From NCBI GenBank assembly GCA_029959085.1, contig JARWIR010000001.1, positions 63,860,899 through 63,924,898 on the forward strand: a stretch of DNA of 64,000 nucleotides. Reading direction: 5' to 3'. Under the pieces are notes generated by a model. It did no database searches, was not told the origin of the DNA, and worked only from the letters and a program-made list of their open reading frames with translations. The stretch is from Nemophila menziesii. Lineage: Eukaryota > Streptophyta > Magnoliopsida > Boraginales > Hydrophyllaceae. The first letter of the stretch is position 1, and each line of letters opens with the position of its first letter. Made by a program: the position numbers and the translations under genes. Below, in pieces: positions 1 to 10,440 of this stretch.

Positions 1-45
1 ATACATATAAGAACAACTTTAGACTAGGAATAATTTTGACTCCAA

Positions 46-105
46 TAAGATTCAACCCAAGGATCTCATGGTCTCTACAGAGTAGTCCAACCACTAGACC
101 ATCTA
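46..105 (-). mobile_element. tRNA-derived SINE-like fragment, unit 1
   Basis: On the minus strand a box-A-like motif (TGGTCTAGTGGTTGG, complement of 87-101) lies about 40 nt before a box-B-like motif (GGGTTGAATCT, complement of 48-58). This is the spacing of an RNA polymerase III tRNA-type promoter. No full cloverleaf is evident, so a SINE head or decayed tRNA pseudogene is more likely than a working tRNA gene. The same piece occurs in all three units. No poly(A) tail or target duplication was found. Confidence 0.5.
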
Positions 106-2129
106 TTATATTAATTACTACTATTACATATCATCCCTTCCATATTTTTCATTTACTGTATTTTATCTACAGAGTAAGGTACAAAATAATTTAGCTACTT
201 CCTAAAATCTTCATTCATGAGCACAATAGCCTTATAAATATATATTATTCCATAGAAAAATTAGGCAAGAAGAATTAAATGAAACCATAACACATAATTT
301 TACTCACAAAGGAACATATAAAAAAATAAAAACATTATCGATTAAGAAATATTTACTAACGACAATGATTAAAAAATAGAAATCTGCAAGAATCTTTACA
401 TGAAATGCAATGAGCATCGATCTGTTATGAAATGCGAATAGGAATGGAGCATATAGAGAATTTTCTAAAATATGTAAATATAAGATAAGGTCATGGAAGA
501 GGAAGAGGAGTAAACAACGGCGTTCAGATAGGAGTAGGGTTTTATAACGTGATTTATACTTACAAATGGAAACGACGTCGTGTAAATCTTTTTTTAAATT
601 AATCATTTTCATGGTTTGTGTTACGAAACAATTAAAAAGGTAAAAAAATATAATTATGTTTGATTCTAATGTATATTATTATATATTCTTTATTTGAACT
701 TTTGTACTTTAAAATTAACTTGTTATAGAGTTCATTTACTTTTCTCTCTAGTGTCAACCTTAAGAGGATTTTGCCTCATCAAACACTCAAAGAGTTAGTT
801 AGTCTGATAAACTTAATAATATCATGCCATCTTGAATGCTTCTCTAATGCAAACTTCCTCAACTAAAGGATTAATTATCCGAGTGGTTTTGTTTTACTAC
901 ATACACTACCTAGGTTCATCCTGGTAGGATTTTTATACTTCTTTACTAAGCTCCTTGATATCTCTCAAGGTTGAGGTATAAACCATTACAATGTTGTTTT
1001 TCACGCTAAACCGCAAATTAAAAACTTCCAAGACTCTTAACAGTTATGTCACAACCGGATAAAATTGTTAGCAATTAAGTCACAACCTGATAAAATTTTT
1101 ACAAGGGTCATTCTTAACTTATGATATTCCCTCTTCTATAAGGTAGTGAAAGAGTAAAACCTTAAGTGGTTAGATGTATAAATTGACAACCAAATAAATG
1201 TGCTCCTTAGTAAGCTAATATTACAAGATTGATTGTTAACTCTTTGAAAAGTTGATACAAGTTAAAGATTGAAGTTGATATCCTTGTTTAGTATATATGA
1301 AGATGATGGCTTAGATATGATGTACTCCTTAAATCGTTTCGATATTACAAGTAATTGCACCAAGCTTGATTAGATAATGTGAAAGTGATAAAAACAAGCT
1401 TGTGAATTCTTTCTTGAAGTTTTAGATAGTATGAAGATGAATTGCGGCTTCAAGATATGAGGTATGTGATGCAAAAAAGCCTTTAAATATATTGGATAAA
1501 GTTCCAAAGACTCTATAAGAAGGAGCACAATATATACAAAAAAGGTTACATAAACAGTGGGTATCCGTTTTTCCCTAACGACTTTTTTTCACGTGGTATC
1601 TTTTAGATAATGTATATAAATTTCGATGTTCTTGTAACGATGTTGTTGCTGATGAAATGTTATACAGTTAATCTCAAAATCATACTACTATTTTTGGTAT
1701 GGATGTCAGTCTTAACTTCTTGCAAGGTACCCAAATCTTACATTAATTTCTTGGACGCCTTCTTGTTCTTCACAGAAAACAGAATGCCGTGTTTTTGGCT
1801 TAAAATGGGTGCCCATTTTGGATCAGGATGCAGGTTTGAGAGTGTGTTAAGGTTGTCAATTTTTTTGCTGACACCATCTATGAGAGCTAATTAACTGAAA
1901 TCCCATTTTTGGATATATGACATCTATAAATAAGCTAACGAGAATGATAACTGGCTAGGAACCCTAGGGGTATCCCATAGTGAGTAATGGAAGATAATTT
2001 TGGACCCACCAAATGGTATTTAACGGCTGTTGACACTGAATAAAATCAGGTGGACGACACTTAGAAAAAATATAGATCTCGTTTTAATGCATCTTAATAA
2101 CAAGATATATCATGGTCACCACTTAGATA
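106..2129. other. AT-rich stretch without recognisable genes, unit 1
   Basis: Open frames here are short (largest about 100 codons), have no family motif I recognise, and persist between units only because the units are nearly identical. The region lies between the nucleotidyltransferase pseudogene of the preceding unit and the CACTA transposase relic, so it may be the interior or 3' part of the CACTA element. I see no RNA gene and no clear terminal repeat. Confidence 0.6.
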
Positions 2130-2986
2130 TAGTGTTATAGAGCTCAGGCCTAGCCAGAATCCAAATATATTCTTTTAATTTCTTCAAGTATCTCTAAAAT
2201 AGGTACATCCAACGCATTTGAACCACGCCTCCTAATTAGGCTTCTTCGTGTAAGTGCATGACAAAATGGGCCATTATGTCTAAAAAAGCTAGAGAAAACA
2301 TCATCTCAAGCTTACCACTTTAGATTTACAATTCTTGCATACTTAGATTTTTTTTACAAAGAGTCATAAATACGTTGAATAACCCAATGATTGGATCGCT
2401 GGCCGATATATCTACGATAAGTCTAGGGATACTAGCCACGAAAATAAAATGCATTATGATGTTACAGTCATGGTATTTCATACCCAATGATCTTTGACAA
2501 ATCAATTTTAATGTTATCTCTCAAATTAGAATCTAATCCATTGGTAAACTTCAATGCTTTCAACCAATCCAGATACATATGTAGCTTATCTAGGGGCATC
2601 ACATACTTTGTGCATTGTTGAATCACTCTACCTAGGTCCTCGAATAACCCAAACTCTTGCCTAATGCCCATATATTTTTGATAATTTTTTGGGTTCACAT
2701 TATCTTTGTAAATTCCATTTACTCTAATCATAGTTCTAAGTAGACTATCACACAAATTCTTTTCACAATGCATAATGTCGATATTATGTTTCAACAAGTT
2801 TTTTGAACAATAAGGTAATCGATAGAAAATACTCTTTTTCTTCTAGTTAAAATCCCTAGTACCTATTTTCTTACTTGCCATTCCAATAAAGTCCTCGTGT
2901 TTACCGGGAAACGAAATAGGAAACCAATCGAATGCTTTGAATATCGGCATGCGATGTTTCCTGGGGGCTCTATGCTCGGAAATAAT
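2130..2986 (-). pseudogene. CACTA (En/Spm) TNP2-like transposase, C-terminal part, unit 1
   Basis: Read leftwards from 2986, the minus strand shows the conserved blocks of the plant Transposase_21 family in order: an arginine-rich HR..PRKHRMPIF stretch, KKKSIFYRLPYCSK, then HNIDIMHCEKNLCDSLL (within 2468-2797). After a frame change come DIMAHFVMHL and VQMRWMYLF, typical of the DUF4218 domain (about 2130-2460). TNP2 proteins cut and move CACTA elements. Stops and frame changes make this copy dead. It is the downstream half of the gene; the upstream half is at 9735-10420 on the far side of Copia-1, which inserted between them. Confidence 0.82.
2982..2986. repeat. Target-site duplication ATAAT, left, Copia-1 unit 1
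   Basis: ATAAT directly precedes the TGTTGG start of the 5' LTR and recurs directly after the 3' LTR at 9730-9734. A 5-bp duplication is normal for copia integrase and fixes both outer boundaries of the element. Confidence 0.9.
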
Positions 2987-3261
2987 TGTTGGATTAATAC
3001 TTATATATTTGTTAATTTAAGTGTATAAACTTTAATCCGATCATGTTCTTTTAGTTGAAGCGGAAGAGACATAGATTAATATAGAGGATTAACTAAGACT
3101 CTTCTGATTCCCTTTGAGAAGTGGAAAAGACAACTTTTGTGAAGGTTTTTGTCCCACATAGGAGGTGAGTAAAAAAGTTTATCTACTTAAATAAACTCAC
3201 CTATGTATTCCTATCACAAGAGCTAATCATTATGGAAGCTAAAAGGGAACAAGGAAGCCCC

Positions 3262-3370
3262 CACACGCGCGCACCACCACCACCCACCCGCGCGGCCCGG
3301 CCCGGCCTGTCACCGGCGACGGCGACGGCATGGGGCTTGGGGCGTGGGTCGTGCGTCATGGGTCGTGGGG
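3262..3370. other. GC-rich tract inside the Copia-1 LTR
   Basis: A stretch rich in cgcgc, cggcccgg and cggcgacggcgacgg stands out sharply from the surrounding AT-rich sequence. It occurs in all four LTRs of the window (also near 8950-9060, 27535-27650 and 33230-33350) with small length and base differences. The short open frames that cross it look accidental. Confidence 0.75.
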
Positions 3371-3696
3371 GAGTTTGGGGAGTAAAAAAAATGAAAAATG
3401 AAATGGGTTTTCCTATCAGCTCTTATAGTGGACGTTGACAATTCAAACTCTAACGTTGAGACAAGTCTCCACCAATCACGCACGCGTTAAAGAACACGAA
3501 TATTCCAGCAGCTGTTAGAAGGAGATAGTCCACACGTGGGAAAATCAAAGTCAAGTCAATGCAGCTGTTACAGAATATAAAAACATGGAGATAAAGAGCC
3601 AATCAAAACCGTCAACCCAATCTAGTCAATTACGGGAGGTAATCAAGGGACTTAATGGGGACGTTTCTGGATTGGTTTGACTCCTCACCTCTCCCC

Positions 3697-3704
3697 TATA
3701 TAAA
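3697..3704 (+). promoter_or_regulatory. TATA box of the Copia-1 5' LTR
   Basis: TATATAAA lies in the context cctctcccctatataaagag, followed by a C/T-rich leader, as is usual for plant LTR promoters. It is conserved in the other three LTRs. The RNA start would be expected about 30 nt downstream, inside the LTR. Confidence 0.65.
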
Positions 3705-4084
3705 GAGCTCTCACTCCTCCCATTCCAACTACGAAATACACAAAAAAGAAAAAATACTCTGCCTCACCTTCTCTCTAAAAACGATAGTTAGTTACGTTTT
3801 CCGTTAGAGATACCGGTCCGCCGGAATATCTTTTTAACGACCGTCGGTAACTTTGTTTTTCTTTTCATTTCCGTGTAAGTGTATTTCATTCTATCTCCGT
3901 GTAATTGTTATTCAATTATTCTTGTAATCGTAATTCAATTTTTCTGTAATAGTTAGTTTACACTAAAAAAAAATTTTAATTCATTTGTTTTTCTTTGGAA
4001 GCCATTTCTTTTGTTAAACCGGTGATTATTCTAATCACAATTTAAGAAGATATTCATTTTCTTTTCTCACCGGTTATTGTTGAA

Positions 4085-5101
4085 ATGGCTCTTCCTATTT
4101 CGGCTTTTGGTTCTTCGTTGAACGCAAAGCCACTTCTCGACGTGAAGAAGTTGGAACCCCTTAATGGTTCTAAATACAAGCGTTGGGCGCAAAAAATTTT
4201 GATTGGCCTTGAACAGTATGAACTCGACTTTGCTATAGTCGAGGCTCCTCCACTATTGGAAATTGGAGCTCATACTGAACAAGAGCTAGCTAGGCATGCT
4301 ACCCCCGAATCCAGGTTAAAAAGAACTAATACCATGGCTTGGGGCTGGATGCTGAACAATGTTACTAATCCCATCTTTGATCTCCGTGCCAAAGAGAAAT
4401 CGGCAAAAGTCAAATGGGAAACTCTCGAGAAGAAATATGGGGCTGACGATTTTTGTAAGAAAAAGTACGTAACAGTGAATTGGTACAATTTTAGACTTAC
4501 GGATCAGAAACCCATGACTGAACAACTTCATGTGTACGAGAACCTATGCGCGGAGGTAATCGCCGAAGGCATGAAGATGTGCGAAATTCTTCAAGCCAAC
4601 ATTTTGCTTGAGAAATTTCCCCCATCTTGGAGTGAATACCGCAACCACCTCAAACACAAAAAGAAAGAAATGACCCTCCAAGAGCTCATCAGCCACATCC
4701 AAGTCGAAGAAGCGAATCGACTCAAGGATAAGTCAATCTCTTTCCCTTCTCATTCCTCGAAAGCTAATCTCGTCGAAGGTTCTAGCCAAGGTAACAAAGA
4801 CAGGTTCAAATTGAAGGGAAAGCAACAAGGCTCCAACAAGTCGAAGTCTGGGGGAAACAAGAACCGCGGCAACTCCAACAAACAAGGTGGAGGATTTAAA
4901 ACCTCTGGTAAGATTCAAAAACCTAAAGGGGCCTGTTATTGTTGTGGCAAAGAAGGACATAGAGCTTTCGAATGTTCCCTTATGGCTGGCCAGGGTCCCA
5001 AAGCTTCCACTAATTTTAATGAGACCGAAGAAATAATTGGCGCGGTAATGGTTGAGGTAAAATTGGTCGAGAACAAGAGTGAGTGGATCCTTGACACTTG
5101 A
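4085..5101 (+). pseudogene. Copia-1 Gag and start of protease, unit 1
   Basis: The first ATG after the LTR opens a 338-codon frame. Residues 20-230 resemble plant copia Gag (UBN2-type: W at about 34, later helical charged segments). Residues about 235-275 are basic, and a zinc knuckle CYCCGKEGHRAFEC (CX2CX4HX4C) follows at about 283-296. Gag coats the element RNA and forms the particle. The frame ends where the protease active site should be: WILDT is followed by TGA (5099-5101) in place of the glycine codon of the D-T-G-A triad, and recognisable protease sequence continues in frame afterwards. The same stop is in unit 2, so it predates the duplication. Confidence 0.88.
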
Positions 5102-6586
5102 GCTTCTCGATATTTTTGCGCAAACAAAGACCTGTTCAAGAAATTCGAAAAAGCAACTGATGGTGAGTGTGTGTACGTGGGTGATTCTTCCACCGCTACA
5201 GTTCTCAGGAAAGGTCAGGTTCCCCTCAAACTCACCTCTGGTAAGATTCTTGAAATGAATGATGTTCTCTTCATCCCCTCTCTCCGTAGGAACTTAGTTT
5301 TCGGGGCTCTTCTTAATCAGAGTAAGTCTCAAACTTGTTTTAGAGGGGGGGAAAGTTATTATCACAAAAAATGACGAATTCGTGGGGAAAGGGTACCTTA
5401 ATAATGGCTTGTTTGTTTTAAACACTATAACCCTTAATGAGAATGCATCTAATTCTGCTTATATTGTTGAGTTTGTTCAAACGTGGCATGGTAGACTAGG
5501 ACATTTAAATGTTGCGTCTATTAAAAGGCTTAAATGTCTTGGACTAATACCCCTTCACAACGTGGATGACTTTGAAAAATGTCAAATATGTGTAGAACCA
5601 AACTTGCGAAAAAACCTTTTAAACCCGTTACCACGAGACAAACTAAATTGCTTGAATTAGTTCATTCGGACTTAGCTGATTTTAAAAACACCGCTAGTAG
5701 AGGAGGAAAACTTTATTACATAACCTTCGTAGATGACTACTCTAGGTTTACTAAAGTTTATCTTCTTAAAACTAAAGATGAGGCGGAAAATGCATTTTTA
5801 AAATATAAAGCCGAAGTTGAAAACCAACTAGACTGTAAAATCAAACGACTTAGGTCCGATAGAGGAGGCGAGTATAGTTCTAATTCCATTAAAGAGATTT
5901 GTGAAACAAATGGGATTATCCACGAACTTAGTGCCCCTTATACACCCCAACAAAACGACATAGCAGAAAGAAAGAATAGGTCCCTTAAAGAGACTATGAA
6001 TGCCATGTTAATAAGTTCAGGTTTACCAAACAACATGTCAGGGGAAGCTGTCTTATCAGCCTTTTATGTACTTAATAGGGTACCACATAAATCCCTAGAA
6101 AAGACCCCTTACGAGATGTGGAAGGGTAATCCACCAAACCTGAAATTTTTAAAAGTGTGGGGGTGCCTAGCCAAAGTCAAACTACCTGATTTTAAAACTG
6201 TCACCGTTGGACCCAAAACCGTTGACTCAATTTTCATAGAGTATGCTCAGAATAGTGCGGCATACAGATTATTTTCCATAGAAGATAACTCTATTTGTGA
6301 ATCTAGAGATGCTGAGTTCCTTAAACATGTTTTCCCTTTGAAAAATTTAAATACTGTTAGTGCTTCTTTACCTGTTGATAACTTATCTACTAATGACGTT
6401 TTTCCTAACCCCTCCACTTCCATGGAGCCTAGTAGTATTCCCGAGGAAGAACCTAGGAGAAGTAAGAGGCGTAGGATCGAGTCCAACTTCGGCCCCTTCA
6501 TTATAACAACCTTTATGGCCGAATGTTTTCACATTGATCTATTAAACGAACAGGTAGTCAACTGGCTCCTCATGGAGGAAGACTAA
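5102..6586 (+). pseudogene. Copia-1 protease remainder and integrase, unit 1
   Basis: Protease sequence continues after the TGA stop to about 5330, where a frameshift lies near a G run (5345-5351). The integrase zinc-binding region follows (WHGRLGHLN, then KCQIC, about 5480-5590). A second frameshift near 5600 leads into the catalytic core, with HSDLADF, RSDRGGEY and DIAERKN supplying the expected D, D and E. The frame then runs to a TAA at 6584-6586, just before the reverse transcriptase. NMSGEAVL here reads NMWGEAVL in unit 2; the tryptophan is the usual residue in copia integrases. The gene is broken by at least two frameshifts. Confidence 0.88.
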
Positions 6587-8142
6587 AAAACTTATGACGA
6601 TGCTTTAAAATCTATAGATGCTAGTTTTTGGAAAGAGGCCATTAATAGTGAACTTGAGTCAATTAAAAGTTACCATACATGGGAATTAACCGACTTACCT
6701 AGGGGTAGCAAACCTATTAGTAGCAAATGGATTTTTAAGAAAAAGGTGAGACCCGATGGCTCAATAGAAAAATTCAAAGCAAGACTTGTTATTAAGGGAT
6801 TCACCCAAAATAAAGGTTTAGACTACTTTGACACTTATTCCCCAGTGACCAAAATTGCCACGATAAGAACCCTTATTGCTCTAGCCGTCATTCACGAACT
6901 TGTAATACATCAAATGGATGTCAAAACCGCGTTCCTGAACAGAGATCTAGATGAAGAGATCTACATGGCTCAACCTGAAGGGTGTGTGGTCCCTGGTCAA
7001 GGGGACAAAGTGTGTAATTTGAAAAATTCATTGTATGGTTTGAAACAGGCACCGAAAAAATGGTATGAAAAACTAGATAGTACTCTCATTTCAGATGGTT
7101 TTATAGCTAACACTTCTGATTCATGTGTCTACTCCAAGGTAACAAATTCAGAGTATGTTATCATCTGCCTCTATGTAGATGACATGCTAATCTTTGGTAC
7201 TACTATTCATATTATAAATGAGACTAAATGCTTCTTGTCTTCCAGATTCGACATGAAAGATATGGGAGAAGCTGATGTAATGCTGGGGATCATTAGGAGC
7301 AGTAATGGTATTACCCTAAATCAGTCTCATTACGTAGAAAGGATGCTGAAGAAGTTCAATTCCTTTGAGGTAACGCCTATAAATACTCCTTATGATTCCA
7401 GCATTCATTTATCCAAACATGTTGGGGATGTTGTATCCCAAAATGAATATGCTAAATCATAGGAAGTGTGATGTTCTTGATGAACTATACTCAACTTGAT
7501 ATTGCCTATGCCGTGAGTAGACTTAGTCACTGTACTCATAACCCGAGTAGTGACCACTGGGTTTCACTTCGCTGTCTATTGAAATACTTGAGGTGTACCA
7601 TCGATCTAGGCTTGCACTATAACAAATTTCCTGCAGTCCTTGAGGGATTTTGTGATGCAAACTGGATGTTTGACAATGACGAAGTAAACTCCACCAATGG
7701 TTATGTGTTCTCCTTAGGGGGAGGTGTTGTATCGTGGAAGTCTTCCAAACAGACTTGTATAGCACGCTCCACCATGGAGTCTGAGTTCATAGCACTAGAG
7801 TTAGCTGGGCAAGAAGCTGAGTGGTTGAGAAGTCTCTTATCGAATGTGCCACTTTGGGAAGGAAGTGCCACACCTGTGTGTATCCACTGTGATTCACAAG
7901 CAGCCATTGGAGTCGCTCATAATAGCGCCTATAATGGGAAGAAGAGACATATTCGTATCAGACATGGGTCAGTAAGACAGTTACTGAAAAATGGTGTGAT
8001 AGCCTTGGAATATGTACGATTAGAGAACAACCTAGCTGATCCATTTACCAAAGGCTTAACCAGGAGAGTAGTCCTGGAGACGTCGAGGGGGATGGGATTG
8101 AAACCCATTAATGGGGAACATGTGAGCAATGAGTCAATGTGA
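6587..8142 (+). pseudogene. Copia-1 reverse transcriptase and RNase H, unit 1
   Basis: The copia RT signature is complete: KWIFKKKVRPDGSIEKFKAR, DVKTAFLN, SLYGLKQAPKKWYEKL and the catalytic YVDDML (about 7180). A 1-nt loss near 7457 shifts the frame, and sequence resumes at 7468 with YAVSRLS, then RNase H blocks ([34 protein letters not shown]) up to a stop at 8142. Two codons present in unit 2 after the YVDD region (VK of GVKI) are missing here. RT copies element RNA and RNase H removes the RNA strand. This copy is split by stops at 6584 and 7460. Confidence 0.9.
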
Positions 8143-8173
8143 TTCTCTCCATCCCTATGGCTCAAAACAAAAT

Positions 8174-8436
8174 CGTCTTAAAATTCATAGCCACTTGTGG
8201 TGGTACTGTTGAGAAGGACTTGATGAATAAGACGTACTGAGTGTTTAAACTCATAGAGAATTCATAGCCTAAATTGTGGTCCTTTAGAGAAGGACTTGAT
8301 GAATTCACGGGTAATCACGAGACCCAAACTTCATAATAGAATGTTAAAAGGAGAGGTCCTTAAACAATATTTAAATGAAGAAATCAAAAGTTCATAGCCC
8401 ATAAAGGGTTGTCCTTAGATAAGGACTTAATGAACT
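8174..8436 (+). other. Three-hairpin array in the Copia-1 3' UTR, unit 1
   Basis: Three similar modules follow the RNase H stop. Module 1 pairs CGTCTT+ATTCAT (8174-8179, 8183-8188) with ATGAATAAGACG (8223-8234). Module 2 pairs GAATTCAT (8258-8265) with ATGAATTC (8299-8306) and has an inner stem GTCCTT/AAGGAC (8279-8284, 8290-8295). Module 3 pairs AGTTCAT (8389-8395) with ATGAACT (8430-8436), with the same inner stem (8411-8416, 8421-8426). Each left arm is followed by AGCC. The outer stems differ in sequence but stay paired. All are conserved in unit 2. Confidence 0.7.
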
Positions 8437-8661
8437 GAAAGGTGATGTTCGAGGGAACTATAGCTTTCAATAGGTTAGAGTATGTGTTGTGGGGTCTCGA
8501 TCGAAAACCATTAAAGTTCAAGAGTAAGTTCACTCAAACGGAATTCGGTGGTTGCCTCACTTCACTACGTGTCAATTAAAATCAAAAGATATTGCCACTT
8601 AAGTACAATTCACCCAAAACTGATAGGTATAGAAACCTGATCACTGTCTCTCCAAAAGACC

Positions 8662-8674
8662 CTGAGTGGGGGAT
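8662..8674 (+). promoter_or_regulatory. Polypurine tract of Copia-1, unit 1
   Basis: A purine-rich stretch (gagtgggggatt) abuts the TG start of the 3' LTR at 8675. In LTR retrotransposons this tract primes plus-strand DNA synthesis. The same run occurs at 32941-32953 in unit 2. Confidence 0.75.
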
Positions 8675-9729
8675 TGTTGGATTAATGCTTATATATTTGT
8701 TAATTTAAGTGTATAAACATTAATCCGGTCATGTTCTTTTAGGAGAAGCGGAAGAGACATAGATTAATATAAAGGATTGACTGAAACTCTTCCCATTCCC
8801 TTTGAGAAGTGGAAAAGACAACTTTTGTGAAGGTTTTTGTCCCACACAGGAGGTGAGTAAAAAAGTTTATCTACTTAAATAAACTCACCTATGTATTCCT
8901 ATCAAAAGAGCTAGTCACTATGGAAGCTAAAAGGGAACAAGGAAACCCCCACACGCGCGCACCACCACCCCCACCCGCCCGGCCCGGTCCGGCACCGGCA
9001 CCGGTGATGACGGCGGCGACGGCGATGGAGTGAGGCATGGGTAGTGGGTCGTGGGGGAGTTGGGAAGTTGCGGAGTTTGGGGAGTCAAAAAATGAAATGG
9101 GTTTTCCTATCATCTCTTATAGTGGACGTTGACAATTCAAACTCTAACGTAGAGACAAGTCTCCACCAATCACGCATGCGGTAAAGAAAATATTCCAGCA
9201 GCTGTTACAAGGAGACATTCAACACGTGGGAAAATCAAAGTCAAGTCAATGCAGCTGTTACAGAATATAAAAATGTGGAGATAAAGATCCAATCAAAACC
9301 GTCAACCCAATCAAGTCAATTACAGGAGGTAATCAAGGGACTTACTGGGGACGTTTCTGAAATTGTTTGACTCCTCACCTCTCCCCTATATAAAGAGCTC
9401 TCACTCCTCCCATTCCAACTACAAAATACACAAGAAAGAAAAAATAATCTGCCTCACCTTCTCTCTAAAAATGATAGTTAGTTACATTTTCCGTTAGAGA
9501 TACCGAACCGCTGGAATATCTTTTTAACGACCGTCGGTGACTTTGTTTTTCTTTTCATTTCTGTGTAAGTGTATTTCATTCCATTTCCGTGTAAATGTTA
9601 CTCAATTATTCTCTTAATCGTAATTCAATTTTTCTGTAATAGTTAGTTTACACTAAAATTGTTTTTTACTTCATTTGTTTTTCTTTGGAAACCATTTCTT
9701 TTGTTAAACCGGTGATTATTCTAATCACA
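8675..9729 (+). repeat. 3' LTR of Copia-1, unit 1
   Basis: It starts TGTTGGATTAATGC and ends TAATCACA, followed by the ATAAT target duplication. Compared with its own 5' LTR it differs at several positions in the first 80 bases alone, while the 3' LTR of unit 2 shares most of these differences. It contains its own TATA box near 9390-9400. Confidence 0.93.
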
Positions 9730-9734
9730 ATAAT
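9730..9734. repeat. Target-site duplication ATAAT, right, Copia-1 unit 1
   Basis: This is the second ATAAT copy, directly after the 3' LTR, pairing with 2982-2986. Confidence 0.9.
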
Positions 9735-10420
9735 GTACAAGGATAAGTCTCCTCTAAATTGACATTGAATATATAAATACTGTATGTGACCAAAATACAC
9801 ACACCTTTACTCACTCGCAAGGATGGTATAGAGTCCATGTATTCGGGTAAAGCTTTGTGACCTTGACCTGACCATCCCAAAGTGCATGACCTAGGTAGGT
9901 AATCATTAATCTTAAATACACAAAACATTCATACGGAATTTTACTTAGTAAAAAAATCATAAATATGGATCCACATAGCTCGCAACATTTCCAACTCATC
10001 GATAATAGGATGGATAAAGACATCCATATCTTTACCCGGTATACGCGAACTGGAAGTCAACAAAGTAAGAATAAACGTGGATTCTTATCATGCATAACCA
10101 CATCGATAAATTGTAAATTGTTAGTATAACTGGCCACATGTTATATGGTTTGTTATGAATGGAGAAAGGACAATACTCATCGATAACCAAACCCAATCGT
10201 ACATTACGCGGTTCACTAGCAAACTCAAGTTTCCACTTGTCAAAATTTTTCCAACTAGTACCATCAATTGGATGACGTACAACATCTTTGTGTGTACTCT
10301 TTTGGGTGTGGCGCCAAATAATGTATTTTGTGATGTGTCTCGATGCGGACATTTAATCTTGGAGCAATGGGAAAATTATGCAGTTTTTTATGTGGAACAT
10401 TCTTCATCTTCATTGGACCC
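9735..10420 (-). pseudogene. CACTA TNP2-like transposase, N-terminal part, unit 1
   Basis: Reading leftwards from about 10420 the minus strand shows NFPIAPRL, then (10352-10032) SRHITKYIIWRHTQ, VVRHPIDGTSWKNFD, PRNVRLGL and MWPVILTIYNL, which are core blocks of plant Transposase_21 proteins. After a frame change (9928-9800) come INDYLPRS and GWSGQGHKALP, the INDFPARSS..GWSGQG block of the family. The sequence stops being transposase at 9735, exactly where Copia-1 begins, and continues on the far side at 2986. Frameshifts and stops show that the gene is dead. Confidence 0.85.
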
Positions 10421-10440
10421 ACCTAGATTCACCATGCACT

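Larger units (their letters stand above)
2987..4039 (+). repeat. 5' LTR of Copia-1, unit 1
   Basis: It starts TGTTGGATTAATAC and ends TAATCACA, matching the 3' LTR at 8675-9729 end to end. It contains a GC-rich tract (about 3262-3370), a TATA box at 3697-3704 and a pyrimidine-rich leader. The LTR is followed directly by a 45-nt leader and the gag start at 4085. No TGG-initiated tRNA primer-binding site is seen after the boundary. Confidence 0.93.
2987..9729 (+). mobile_element. Copia-1: full-length Ty1/copia retrotransposon, unit 1
   Basis: The element has two LTRs of about 1.05 kb, a gag frame, and protease, integrase, reverse transcriptase and RNase H in copia order, with a 530-bp 3' untranslated region, a purine-rich tract before the 3' LTR and 5-bp target duplications. 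It sits inside a CACTA transposase gene. Its two LTRs differ from each other at sites where the matching LTRs of units 1 and 2 agree, so it inserted before the segmental duplication. The coding region carries several stops and frameshifts, so this copy cannot move by itself. Confidence 0.95.

Noticed and set aside
46..105. Functional tRNA gene
   Set aside because: Box A and B spacing fits, but a full acceptor stem and anticodon arm are not evident. It is better called a SINE-like or tRNA-derived relic.
1610..1894. 94-codon frame conserved in units 1 and 2
   Set aside because: Conservation is explained by the recent duplication. There is no recognisable family and no independent evidence of coding.
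3232..3438. Open frame of 68 codons across the GC-rich LTR tract (also 27507-27713 and minus-strand versions)
   Set aside because: It lies inside the LTR, is made of low-complexity Pro/Arg/Gly codons, and changes frame between the LTR copies. It is accidental.
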